Shown one piece after another: positions 28,336-37,399 of a stretch of 55,082 nucleotides of DNA (positions within the stretch are counted from its first letter, which is position 1; each line of letters opens with the position of its first letter). Under the pieces are notes generated by a model, which was not told where the DNA came from, searched no databases, and saw only the letters and a list, made by a program, of their open reading frames with translations. This DNA is from an uncultured Pelagibacteraceae bacterium (lineage in GTDB: Bacteria > Pseudomonadota > Alphaproteobacteria > Pelagibacterales > Pelagibacteraceae). Position numbers and translations under genes: made by a program. Location of the stretch: assembly GCA_902606075.1 (NCBI GenBank), contig CACLEU010000005.1, positions 1-55,082 of the forward strand, given 5' to 3'.

Positions 28336-28719
28336 ATGAATGCAAAAGAAAGAGTGAAATTAGGTTATGATCTTTTTAATAAACATGACATGGAAACTTT
28401 TTTTAAAGAGTTAGTAGATGAAAATACTACTTGGACTTTCCCTGGAAAAGAAGGTATCCATCCTTTGTCTGGAGTGCACAAAGGACCACAAGCAATGATG
28501 GGAGCATTTTCTAAAATTCCAGAAAAATGGTCCAACTTTAAAGTTGAACCTATAGACATGATAAGTGAAGGAAATAAAGTTTTTGTAAGAGTAAAAGGGT
28601 CAGCGGATGGCATGGAAACTATGTTTGGTCATTACTTTGAAGTAAGTGATAGTGGAAAAATGATTACTATGATGACTTTTGATGATACTCTAAGTATGTT
28701 TAATGCTATGAAAAAATAA
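28336..28719 (+). CDS. SnoaL/NTF2-like protein
   Basis: ORF; 'KLGYDLFNKHDMETFFKELVDENTTWTFPGKEGIHPLSGVHKGPQAMMGAF' cystatin-like fold pattern; SD AAAAGGAG. Confidence 0.8.
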   Translation: MNAKERVKLGYDLFNKHDMETFFKELVDENTTWTFPGKEGIHPLSGVHKGPQAMMGAFSKIPEKWSNFKVEPIDMISEGNKVFVRVKGSADGMETMFGHYFEVSDSGKMITMMTFDDTLSMFNAMKK

Positions 28720-28787
28720 ATAACTTTAAATTTAAGTATGTTAAAATAATTCATCAAGAAACTTGAGCAACAAAATTACCTAAGTAG

Positions 28788-29009
28788 ATGTTACCAAAAA
28801 AATACTCTCAATTACTTTTTACATTAATAGTAGGATTTTTTACAAGTCTTATTATGACTTTGTTAATTACTTATATTAACACTGGTCTAGATGAATTATA
28901 TATAAAACGGTTTTTGAGAGCTTGGTCAGTAAGCTTACCAATTGCAATTATAACTGTATTAAGTCTTGCCCCGGTAGTTAAAAGATTTGTTGATAAAATT
29001 ACTTCTTAG
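28788..29009 (+). CDS. DUF2798-like two-TM small membrane protein
   Basis: 73-aa ORF; 'FLRAWSVSLPIAIITVLSLAPVVKRFVDKI'. Confidence 0.7.
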   Translation: MLPKKYSQLLFTLIVGFFTSLIMTLLITYINTGLDELYIKRFLRAWSVSLPIAIITVLSLAPVVKRFVDKITS

Positions 29010-29526
29010 GATTTTTTTTATAATTAGACATCCATTTGCTAAAGACTTTTATTGCTTCACCCATTTCTTTTGTTTTATGAGGATGTTTTTTTGCACGTCC
29101 TAGCATAGTTGCAATTACATTAACTTGATATTTTATAGGTCTATTTTTAATCGTATCAACTGTATACAAAGCTTTTACTTTATTTTTAAAACCTAATCCA
29201 TGTGTGGTAGTTTTAGGATTATAGTCTGAAAATAGTGATAAATTTATTGGTTTTACTGTGCTACTAACTTTTAAAGTATCAACATATTTAAATAGGCTAT
29301 TGGTATTAACTTTATTCAATACTTTTTTTATTTTGCCATCGAAATCAATAAAATTTATTTTAAAATCTTTTTTATCTATTTTTGTTATTAATTTAATATG
29401 TCTTTTGTGAAATTTCTTTATATGTTTTTGATAAATATCTTTAATATTTAAGTAATCTTTTAATTTATAATTCGGGGATTTAATTAATAGAATTCTACTT
29501 TTATTTTTATACTTAGTTAAATCCAT
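28999..29526 (-). CDS. Hypothetical protein, N-terminal DUF4174-like
   Basis: 175-aa ORF; N-terminus 'YKNKSRILLIKSPNYKLKDYLNIKDIYQKHIKKFHKRHIKLI' resembles DUF4174; C-terminal half unassigned. Confidence 0.4.
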   Translation of the reverse strand: MDLTKYKNKSRILLIKSPNYKLKDYLNIKDIYQKHIKKFHKRHIKLITKIDKKDFKINFIDFDGKIKKVLNKVNTNSLFKYVDTLKVSSTVKPINLSLFSDYNPKTTTHGLGFKNKVKALYTVDTIKNRPIKYQVNVIATMLGRAKKHPHKTKEMGEAIKVFSKWMSNYKKNPKK

Positions 29527-29528
29527 TA

Positions 29529-30152
29529 TTAATTTAACTTACTGATCAATGATGGATAGTTGTTTGTGGGTTTATTAACTTCTTTAGATATCTCATGAAA
29601 ATTTAAAAGGATTTTCTTAATCTGGCTCAAATATTTTTTGCCATCCTTTTTAAGATCTAAGTAGTTACTAATCTCGTCATGATCCAAAATTACTGGTTGT
29701 CTATGATGTATATTCATAACATTTTGACTAGCCTCTTCAGTAATTAAACAAAATTCATTATTTTCAAAAATTCCTGCAACATATAAAGGTTTTTTATCTT
29801 CTCTTGTAAAATAAAATGGTGTTTTGTTTTCTTTAGAGCGTTTCCACTCATAAAATCCATCCATTACAGCAACACATCTTGTTGTTTTTATCAGTTTTTT
29901 AAATGAAACCTTCTCGTCAATTGTTTCTATTCTAGCGTTTATTAAAGGTCTAAAATCTTTTTGTTTTGCCCATGATGGTACTATTCCCCACTTGACTAAC
30001 TCTAAAGTTTTACCATTTGAATAAGATTTTATAATTGGTAGTACCTGACTTGGATGAGCATTGAAGTTTTCATCATCTTTGACGGTTGTTGATGATTTTA
30101 CAATTTTCACAGTTTTTTCAACTGGTTTAGTAATTACATACCTGCCGCACAT
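29529..30152 (-). CDS. SOS response-associated peptidase (SRAP/YedK/HMCES)
   Basis: ORF begins MCGRYVITKP (catalytic Cys2); 'WGIVPSWAKQKDFRPLINARIETIDEKVSFK', 'RCVAVMDGFYEWK', 'IHHRQPVILD'. Confidence 0.93.
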   Translation of the reverse strand: MCGRYVITKPVEKTVKIVKSSTTVKDDENFNAHPSQVLPIIKSYSNGKTLELVKWGIVPSWAKQKDFRPLINARIETIDEKVSFKKLIKTTRCVAVMDGFYEWKRSKENKTPFYFTREDKKPLYVAGIFENNEFCLITEEASQNVMNIHHRQPVILDHDEISNYLDLKKDGKKYLSQIKKILLNFHEISKEVNKPTNNYPSLISKLN

Positions 30153-30179
30153 AAATTGATTATACTTTAAATAAAAAAA

Positions 30180-30323
30180 TTAAAAACCCATTTTAGACCA
30201 ATTAATCTTATCTTGGTCTTTACTTTCAAACTTTTTAATTTCATCTTTTGAAGGTTTCTTAAAAATATATATTAAGATTATTCCTAAAAATACCGCAGAC
30301 AATGATAGATAGCAAATATTCAT
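30180..30323 (-). CDS. Small single-TM protein (47 aa), not in supplied ORF track
   Basis: Own reading: MNICYLSLSAVFLGIILIYIFKKPSKDEIKKFESKDQDKINWSKMGF*; ATG overlaps the stop of the upstream hydrolase (4-nt ATGA-type overlap). Confidence 0.55.
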   Translation of the reverse strand: MNICYLSLSAVFLGIILIYIFKKPSKDEIKKFESKDQDKINWSKMGF

Positions 30324-31144
30324 GCTTTTATTAACTCAGCAACTTTCATTGGTGACTCTAAAAAAGAAAAATGGCCAGTATCTTTCATAACTTCAAAAGA
30401 ATTTAATCCTAATAATTTCATTGTTTCTTCTCTTTCAAAATTATTAGACCAATCATGCTCTCCATAAATAAGATGAACATCTGTTTTTAGATTGTTATAA
30501 ATTTCTTTTTTTTTTGATGATAAGACAAAATTAAAAAATATATTTCTTTCGTGATAGGTAAAATGTTTTTTCTTAATAGAGCTAGCCAGTGAAGATATAT
30601 AACTTTTCACAATGGATTTTTTTTTAAAAACTCCTCCTCTAAAAATGACCCATAAAATTGGAAAGCATTCAAGTTTACTAAAAAAATACCCTATTCCAAA
30701 AGGTAAACGCATATGTAAAAACAAGAATTTAGAAATAAAATTACCTCTACTTACACCCTCGCCAAATTTTGTGTCATAATCATATGGATTAAAACAATAA
30801 ACCTTTTCTACTTTAGAAGGAACTTTAATTGCAACTGTTGATGCCAATACAGCGCCAATTGACTCCCCTGCTATTGTTATGTCTTCTAATTGTTTTTGAT
30901 CTATAAATTCCACTATTGAATTAGTAATAAATTCAATATTGTAATTTGTTTTTTTATTAATTGGTGAATCTCCATGGCCTGGTAATTCAATACAGATCAC
31001 TTTAAATTTCTTAATTAACAGGGGGGATAGTCTATCGTAATATTCAATTCTGTTTCTTATTGTATGTAAAAGTAACAAACATGGACCCTCTCCGCGCTCG
31101 GTATATCTAAAATACGTTCCATCTGATAAATTAAATTGATTCAT
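30320..31144 (-). CDS. Alpha/beta hydrolase
   Basis: ORF; 'CLLLLHTIRNRIEYYDRLSPLL', 'ICIELPGHGDSP', 'ITIAGESIGAVLAS' nucleophile elbow, 'DTGHFSFLESP'. Confidence 0.85.
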   Translation of the reverse strand: MNQFNLSDGTYFRYTERGEGPCLLLLHTIRNRIEYYDRLSPLLIKKFKVICIELPGHGDSPINKKTNYNIEFITNSIVEFIDQKQLEDITIAGESIGAVLASTVAIKVPSKVEKVYCFNPYDYDTKFGEGVSRGNFISKFLFLHMRLPFGIGYFFSKLECFPILWVIFRGGVFKKKSIVKSYISSLASSIKKKHFTYHERNIFFNFVLSSKKKEIYNNLKTDVHLIYGEHDWSNNFEREETMKLLGLNSFEVMKDTGHFSFLESPMKVAELIKA

Positions 31145-31218
31145 CCATTTTGTTTTAAACTTAATGTTTTAAAATTCAATATTTGTAGCTATGTAGAATT
31201 GTCCTACTTTGATGGTAT

Positions 31219-31554
31219 CTAATTTGTTTTACCCAATAAATTTACGAGGATCACTCCTATGATAATCATAACAATACCAATAATGCCATATATGTTTGGT
31301 ATTTGATTATACTTAAGTATTCCAAAAATAGTTACGGCTGTTATGGTTAAGCCACCGTATGTCGCATATGTAAATCCAACAGGTATTATCATCATTGCTT
31401 TTGCCAAAAAAAATATACAAAGAAGTATTGTAACCATACACATAATGGTTGGACCAATGTTAGTAAAACCATTAGTGGTCTTTAAAAATCCGTTAGATGT
31501 TATTCCAAGCGCTACAGCTAATAATAAATATACATATCCAATTAAATTACTCAT
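31219..31554 (-). CDS. SMR-family small membrane transporter (atypical)
   Basis: 111-aa four-TM ORF aligning end-to-end with EmrE-like proteins ('YVYLLLAVALGITSNGFLKTTNGFT...IPVGFTYATYGGLTI...IIGVILVNLLGKT'). Confidence 0.8.
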   Translation of the reverse strand: MSNLIGYVYLLLAVALGITSNGFLKTTNGFTNIGPTIMCMVTILLCIFFLAKAMMIIPVGFTYATYGGLTITAVTIFGILKYNQIPNIYGIIGIVMIIIGVILVNLLGKTN

Positions 31555-31555
31555 A

Positions 31556-31948
31556 TCATTTATAGATTTTATCTACCTCTACCTGATAAGCTTCAACAAG
31601 TTTGTTGTTCTGATTGGCTATACCTACTACATCAATCATTTCTTTAATCATTTGATCTGTTGCACCCTTCTTTTTTGCCGCAAATGTATGTGATCTCGTA
31701 CAATATCCACAACTATTTGTAATTGATACAGCTACATAAATTAATTCTTTTGTAACAGAGTCTAAAGCTCCGTCTTTCATTATTGCTTTGAGATTATTCC
31801 AGGTCCTTTCGAGCAATGCAGGATTTTGTGCAATTGATCTCCAAAAATTTGGAATTTTTGAAATTTTTCTAGATTTTTTAATTTCATTAAGAATTGTTTT
31901 AACTTTACCTTTGGCTTTTTTTTCATTAATTGGTTTAAAAATTTCCAT
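31556..31948 (-). CDS. Carboxymuconolactone decarboxylase/AhpD-like protein
   Basis: ORF; CXXC..H motif 'NSCGYCTRSHTFAAKKKGAT'. Confidence 0.85.
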   Translation of the reverse strand: MEIFKPINEKKAKGKVKTILNEIKKSRKISKIPNFWRSIAQNPALLERTWNNLKAIMKDGALDSVTKELIYVAVSITNSCGYCTRSHTFAAKKKGATDQMIKEMIDVVGIANQNNKLVEAYQVEVDKIYK

Positions 31949-32020
31949 ATTCCTCCTATTTAAACACCATTCTAATTTAGTTATTTACATAAATAAATAT
32001 TTAAATTAATAGATAAATGT

Positions 32021-32902
32021 TTGATGAACACTAAAAAGATAGTAATCACAGGTGGAGCAGGATTTGTTGGAACAAATCTAATCAAATATTTTTTAAAAAA
32101 AACTACATTTAAAATAATCTCAATAGATAACTACAGTTCAAGTACAAAAAAAAATCATATTAAAAGTTCTAGAGTAAGGTATTTAAATGCGCACACAAAA
32201 AATATTAATTCAGTATTAAATCCAAAAAAAATTCATTCTATTTTTCATTTTGGAGAGTTTGCAAGAATTTACCAAAGTTTTTTGCAAATGGATAAATGCA
32301 TAGAATCAAACTCAATAGGTACTAATGCTGTAATTAATTTTTGTCTTAAAAATAAAATAAAATTAATTTATAGTGCTACGTCTGCTTCTTTAGGTAACAA
32401 AGGTAAAGATAAAGACCTGTCACCTTATGCTTTTACCAAAGCAAAAAATTTAGAACTCCTAGAAAATATGAAAAAATGGTTTAATTTTAAATATGAAATA
32501 GTTTATTTTTATAATGTTTATGGACCTAACCAAATAAGTAAAGGGAATATGGCAACGGTCATTGGAATATTTGAGGAATTATATAAAAAGAATAAACCAT
32601 TGCCCGTGGTAAGGCCTGGAACACAGTCTAGAAGATTTACACATATTGATGACACTGTCTATGTTTGTTATATCGCCTGGAAAAAAAATCTTTCTAGACA
32701 TTATAGTATTTCTCATAAAGAGAGTTTTACAATTACTAAAGTTGCAAAGATGTTTAAAAGTAAAATTAAATATTTACCAAGTAGACCTGGCGAGAGATAT
32801 GCATCTGCTCTTACTAATATGAATCTTTCTAACAAAGTTTATAAATATTTTGGTAAAATAAAATTAAAAGATTATATAAATAATTTTATTAATAAGAATT
32901 AA
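32021..32902 (+). CDS. NAD-dependent epimerase/dehydratase (UDP-glucose 4-epimerase-like)
   Basis: ORF; 'KIVITGGAGFVGTNLIKYF', YxxxK 'SPYAFTKAK', 'VYGPNQ'. Confidence 0.85.
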   Translation: MMNTKKIVITGGAGFVGTNLIKYFLKKTTFKIISIDNYSSSTKKNHIKSSRVRYLNAHTKNINSVLNPKKIHSIFHFGEFARIYQSFLQMDKCIESNSIGTNAVINFCLKNKIKLIYSATSASLGNKGKDKDLSPYAFTKAKNLELLENMKKWFNFKYEIVYFYNVYGPNQISKGNMATVIGIFEELYKKNKPLPVVRPGTQSRRFTHIDDTVYVCYIAWKKNLSRHYSISHKESFTITKVAKMFKSKIKYLPSRPGERYASALTNMNLSNKVYKYFGKIKLKDYINNFINKN

Positions 32903-33684
32903 TTCAAAGGCTTTAGCATCTTAAGCATATTTTTATGAATTATTTTAGTCGAAGAAATTAAAACATTTCCACTTTTAAAATTTTCTTTATTTTCCCAGTT
33001 AGTAACAATTCCTCCTGAAGCTTTTATTATTGGTATAAGTGGATAAATATCCCAAATTTTATTCCCACTTTGAAAAACTGTATCAATTTTACCTTCACAA
33101 AAATGTGAGTAACTTAATGCATCCATGCAAGGAAATTGTATTCGTGGTAACAGTTTTTTTACTTTTTTTAGTTTATCTAAACTATATTGACCATGAAAAT
33201 CCCCAGAAATCTTTGCAACTCTAAATTTTTTTAAATTTGAAGACTTTAATTTGATTTTTTTCTTTCCGCTAAAAAGAAAGGCTGTTTTTTCATCTTGATT
33301 GATATAAAATTTATTTAAGATTGGAAAATTTGCTAGGCCCATAATTGGTTTGTCTTTGTAACACAACGCAATTAGGTTACTCCATGATGGGTATCCAATG
33401 ACAAATGATCTTGTTCCATCTATTGGATCTATAACCCAAGTATATTCGCTTTTTTTATTTTTTATTCCAAACTCTTCACCAATAATTGAGTGATCTGGAA
33501 ATTTTTTGCTAATTTTTGACCTTATAAATTTCTCAAATTTTTTATCAGCAATCGTTACCGGATCGTAACTAGATTCGGTACCTTTATTTTTAGCTTTAAA
33601 TTTTTTGTTTAATTTTAACTTATAAAATCTGTTTAAATCTTTAGCTAAAGAAATTAGAAAATTATAAAAATCTTTATTTTTCAT
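32899..33684 (-). CDS. Inositol monophosphatase family phosphatase (histidinol-phosphatase HisN-like)
   Basis: ORF; 'YDPVTIADKKFEKFIRSKI', 'HSIIGEEFG', 'TWVIDPIDGTRSFVIGYPSWSNLIAL'. Confidence 0.85.
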   Translation of the reverse strand: MKNKDFYNFLISLAKDLNRFYKLKLNKKFKAKNKGTESSYDPVTIADKKFEKFIRSKISKKFPDHSIIGEEFGIKNKKSEYTWVIDPIDGTRSFVIGYPSWSNLIALCYKDKPIMGLANFPILNKFYINQDEKTAFLFSGKKKIKLKSSNLKKFRVAKISGDFHGQYSLDKLKKVKKLLPRIQFPCMDALSYSHFCEGKIDTVFQSGNKIWDIYPLIPIIKASGGIVTNWENKENFKSGNVLISSTKIIHKNMLKMLKPLN

Positions 33685-33769
33685 TTATTTTTGAGCCTGT
33701 TGGAAAGCTTAATACTATTTAATTTTGCTTGATAAAAGTAAATTTTTAGAGAAATGTATTAATATTGTA

Positions 33770-34870
33770 ATGAAAATTGAATTAGAGCAAAATAACAAAG
33801 TATTTGTTTTTGAAGGTCCGAATAAATTGGAATTGCACCCTATCTGGCTAAGAGAGAGGGTAAGTGAAAAAGAACATTTAGATAAAAATACTGAACAACG
33901 TCTTTTTGATCCATCACTGTTAAAAGATATAAAAATTAACAAGGTAAATATTACAGATAAGTTATTGGATATAGAATTTAGTGATGGTGTAAAATCAAAA
34001 ATTGATATTAATAAAATAGAGGAAGAATTTAAATCAGATTTTTTTTTGAGAAGTCTAATAAGACCATCATTATGGAACTCTAGTCTAAATAATATAAAAA
34101 ATTTCAAATTTAAAAATAACTTTTTTGAAAGCAACGAGATGCTTGAACTTCTAAAATCATTTTATAAAAATGGATTTGTAGTAATTTCTAATGTTCCAAC
34201 AAAAGATAATTTTATAGTTAATTTTGCAAATTCAATAGGAAGTATTAGAAGAACAAACTTTGGTGAGTACTTTAATGTTAAGTCTAAACCTAATCCAAAT
34301 GACTTAGCGTATACATCTTTACCATTATCCCCACATACAGACAATCCATATAGAAAACCTGTCCCTAATATCCAGTTATTACATTGTATTGAGAATGAAG
34401 TAAGTGGAGGCCTCTCAACTTTAGTTGATGGTTTTTCGGTAGCTAAAAATTTAAAAAATACTCATCCTGAATTTTTTAAGATTCTAACTGAAGTGAAAGT
34501 AAAGTTTAGATTTGTTGATAAAGAAGTTGTTTTGGAAAATGAGGGTAAATTAATTGAATTGGATGAAAATAATGAAATTAAACAAGTCAGATTTAGTACA
34601 AGATTAGATTTTGTACCTGCTTTGGATAAAGAGAAGTTAGATTTATACTATCAAGCAAGAAATAAAATTTCCGAAATGTATAATTCAGATAATTTTTTAG
34701 TTAAATTTAAATTAAAACCTGGTGATTTATTGATGATGGACAATTATAGACTTTTGCATGGTAGAACTGAATTTAATTCAAACGAAGGAAATAGATTTTT
34801 GCAAGGCTGTTATATTGATTACGATTCCTCAGAAGGTAAACTAAGGCACTTACTTAGAAAATTTATTTAA
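33770..34870 (+). CDS. Gamma-butyrobetaine hydroxylase-like Fe(II)/2OG dioxygenase (TauD family)
   Basis: ORF (track start 33725; ATG at 33770 preferred); 'HPIWLRE..TEQRLFDPSLL' N-domain, HxD 'SPHTDNPYRKPVPNIQLLHC', distal His 'LLHGRTEF'. Confidence 0.85.
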   Translation: MKIELEQNNKVFVFEGPNKLELHPIWLRERVSEKEHLDKNTEQRLFDPSLLKDIKINKVNITDKLLDIEFSDGVKSKIDINKIEEEFKSDFFLRSLIRPSLWNSSLNNIKNFKFKNNFFESNEMLELLKSFYKNGFVVISNVPTKDNFIVNFANSIGSIRRTNFGEYFNVKSKPNPNDLAYTSLPLSPHTDNPYRKPVPNIQLLHCIENEVSGGLSTLVDGFSVAKNLKNTHPEFFKILTEVKVKFRFVDKEVVLENEGKLIELDENNEIKQVRFSTRLDFVPALDKEKLDLYYQARNKISEMYNSDNFLVKFKLKPGDLLMMDNYRLLHGRTEFNSNEGNRFLQGCYIDYDSSEGKLRHLLRKFI

Positions 34871-34873
34871 TCG

Positions 34874-35503
34874 ATGGCTCAGAAGGATATAGGAAATAAA
34901 GTTCCACTACATACCCTTAAAAAAACAGAGGATGTGATGAAATTCTATGATGATTGGGGTAAGGAAAATAAATACGATAAAGATATGTCTGATTGGAACT
35001 ATACAGGTCCAAAAGAAACTTCAGAAATATTAAATAAATATTCAAATAATAAAGAAATTAAGATCTATGATGCAGGTTGCGGCACAGGATTAGTTGGGGC
35101 TGAATTAAAGAAGTATGGTTTTAAAAACTTTTATGGTGCTGATCTCTCTCAAAATCTTTTAAATTTAGTTCCAAAAAATCTCTATCAATTACTAGAAAAA
35201 GCAGATCTTAATAAAAAAATTAATCATGAAGATAATAAATTTGATGCAGTAATGTGTGTAGGCACATTCACATATGCACATGTTAAACCACATGCTCTAG
35301 ATGAATTTATAAGAATTACTAAAAATAAAGGTTTGATATGCTTTACAATTAATGAAGGTATCCATGAAGAATACGGTTTTGATAAAAAATTAAAAGAATT
35401 GTGCGATACTAATACCTGCGAAAAAATAGAGTTTTTCAAATCTCAATATCTTGCAAGTAAAGAGGTGAATGCCTGGTTGGGTCTTTATAAAGTAACGAAA
35501 TAG
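34874..35503 (+). CDS. Class I SAM-dependent methyltransferase
   Basis: ORF; 'IKIYDAGCGTGLVGAELKKYGFKNFYGADLSQNLLNL'. Confidence 0.85.
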   Translation: MAQKDIGNKVPLHTLKKTEDVMKFYDDWGKENKYDKDMSDWNYTGPKETSEILNKYSNNKEIKIYDAGCGTGLVGAELKKYGFKNFYGADLSQNLLNLVPKNLYQLLEKADLNKKINHEDNKFDAVMCVGTFTYAHVKPHALDEFIRITKNKGLICFTINEGIHEEYGFDKKLKELCDTNTCEKIEFFKSQYLASKEVNAWLGLYKVTK

Positions 35504-35505
35504 TT

Positions 35506-36522
35506 TTATAATTTTCTAAAAGCCATACTCTTACTCAGGTAAGCGTTTTTATTGTAATACATCTCTAGTCCATAGTTTTTAGCTACTTCTTTTAAATTCT
35601 CTCTGATGTATTTAGGATAAAACGGTTCATGAGTAGAATATGGAAAAAATTCTAATAATGGGTTTAACTTAGGGTTATCATCAATTTGTAATGAGTCTGT
35701 TAAAACAAATATACCATCTTTCTTTAAAACTCTTGAAACTTCAGAAAATACTCTCTTTCTTATTTCAGTTGGTATCTCATGAAACATGTAGGTAGAGGTA
35801 ATTATATCATAAGAATTGCCTTCAAAAGGTAACTCTTCACCTTTGCAATTAACATACTTGAGATCTTTAAATTTTTTTAATTTTTGTTTAGCAACATTAA
35901 GGTACTCCTCAGACAAATCTGAACATGTTATGTCAGTATTTTTAAAATTTAATTTATAACTTTCAATAATTTCTCCAGTACCAGTTCCAATATCTAATAA
36001 TTTGACATTTGTTTTATTAGAATTTAAATATTTAATTAAAGGTACCATTGAGAACCTTCTCATGGTAGCGGCGCATCCTGTAAAAAGTGTTTCCACTTGA
36101 AATTCATAAAGTCTTGCTGATTTTTCACTTAGATATCCATCTGTCTGGTAATGAAAATTTCTTAAGTAATATTTAGGTAAATCTTTTTTAGCTTTTACTT
36201 CAGAAAACTTACCTGATGCTCTTCTTTTATCTATTTTTGGAAGATCTAAGAAAAAATCAAAACTACCTTTTGCAGCACTTAATAAATCTTTTAGTTGTGT
36301 CTTAGGTATTTTATAAAATTTTGAATTAATTAATTTTCTTTCTTCATTTAATAACTTTATCATTTCAAAAAACATTTGTTTACCTGACGGCATCTTACCG
36401 TAAAAGGATGGAGGGTTAGTTTTATCAATTTTTATTGGTGTAGAATATTTAAATGAAATTATATAATGTGCGGAATACCACAGAAATTTTGTTGACTGAT
36501 TAAAAAAGTAACCTATCGACAT
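35506..36522 (-). CDS. Class I SAM-dependent methyltransferase with ~130-aa N-terminal extension
   Basis: ORF; 'KLLDIGTGTGEIIESYKLNFKNTDITCSDLSEEYLNVAKQKL', 'YDIITSTYMFHEIP'. Confidence 0.82.
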   Translation of the reverse strand: MSIGYFFNQSTKFLWYSAHYIISFKYSTPIKIDKTNPPSFYGKMPSGKQMFFEMIKLLNEERKLINSKFYKIPKTQLKDLLSAAKGSFDFFLDLPKIDKRRASGKFSEVKAKKDLPKYYLRNFHYQTDGYLSEKSARLYEFQVETLFTGCAATMRRFSMVPLIKYLNSNKTNVKLLDIGTGTGEIIESYKLNFKNTDITCSDLSEEYLNVAKQKLKKFKDLKYVNCKGEELPFEGNSYDIITSTYMFHEIPTEIRKRVFSEVSRVLKKDGIFVLTDSLQIDDNPKLNPLLEFFPYSTHEPFYPKYIRENLKEVAKNYGLEMYYNKNAYLSKSMAFRKL

Positions 36523-36549
36523 AATTATATTTTACACTAAAAAATTATT

Positions 36550-37257
36550 TTAACCAAGCTTTTGTAGGAAAGGTAGTGCCTCTAATAAATAATAGCCAAC
36601 AGCTTGTAATTGGTTTGTAATTATTAGAATTCCAGTAATTAAAAGAATAACTCCCCCTGATTTCGAAATTATATTCATATTATTTTTGAGATTTTTAGAT
36701 ACTGACATAAACTTTTGAATTAAGAACCCAGACAAAATAAACGGAATTGCTAGACCTAGAGAGTAAGATGTTAAAAGTAAAATACCTTTAGTTAATGTAC
36801 TTTCTAATGCAGCTAAAGCTAATATAGAGCCAAGAATAGGCCCAATGCATGGTGTCCAACCAAACCCAAAAGCTGCTCCTACTAAAACTGGGTATAATTT
36901 ATTTGATCTTCTTTCTGTTTGAAATCTTTTTTCAATATTTAGAAATTTAAAATTAAAAAAACCTAAAAGTTGTAATGAGAATAATATGATTACTGCGCCT
37001 GATGCAATTCTTAACTCGAAAGAATTAGCAAGCACAAAATTACCTATTAAAGTGCTCGTTGCTCCAAAAGCAATAAATACTATTGAAAAACCTATTGTGA
37101 AGAGTGCTGTTGGAATTATGTTTACTCGCTTGCTCTCTAATAGTTCATTTAAAGTACTGCCAGAAACATAAGAGATGTATCCTGGAATAAGTGGTAGAAC
37201 ACAGGGTGAAAGAAAACTTATAAAGCCAGCAAAAAAAGCTAATAATAATTGTGCCAT
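36550..37257 (-). CDS. ccdA: Cytochrome c biogenesis protein CcdA
   Basis: ORF; 'FISFLSPCVLPLIPGYISYVSG', 'GFGWTPCIGPILGSILALA' conserved cysteines. Confidence 0.92.
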   Translation of the reverse strand: MAQLLLAFFAGFISFLSPCVLPLIPGYISYVSGSTLNELLESKRVNIIPTALFTIGFSIVFIAFGATSTLIGNFVLANSFELRIASGAVIILFSLQLLGFFNFKFLNIEKRFQTERRSNKLYPVLVGAAFGFGWTPCIGPILGSILALAALESTLTKGILLLTSYSLGLAIPFILSGFLIQKFMSVSKNLKNNMNIISKSGGVILLITGILIITNQLQAVGYYLLEALPFLQKLG

Positions 37258-37272
37258 TTAAAATTTTAAATT

Positions 37273-37398
37273 TTAAAAAGGTGAAAAAATTACAATTAAA
37301 AGCAATATAATCCATACAGCGCCATAATAAAGTGGCATCATATTTCTCCAAGAAAATAAAATATTTGCGGCTTTTTTAATTTGTTTTTTTGATTTCAT
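37273..37398 (-). CDS. Small single-TM protein (41 aa), not in supplied ORF track
   Basis: Own reading: MKSKKQIKKAANILFSWRNMMPLYYGAVWIILLLIVIFSPF*; directly upstream of ccdA on the same strand. Confidence 0.5.
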   Translation of the reverse strand: MKSKKQIKKAANILFSWRNMMPLYYGAVWIILLLIVIFSPF

Positions 37399-37399
37399 G

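Noticed and set aside
33715-34134. 139-aa minus-strand ORF
   Set aside because: Antisense to the GBBH-like dioxygenase with clear catalytic motifs; Leu/Ser/Phe-rich shadow ORF
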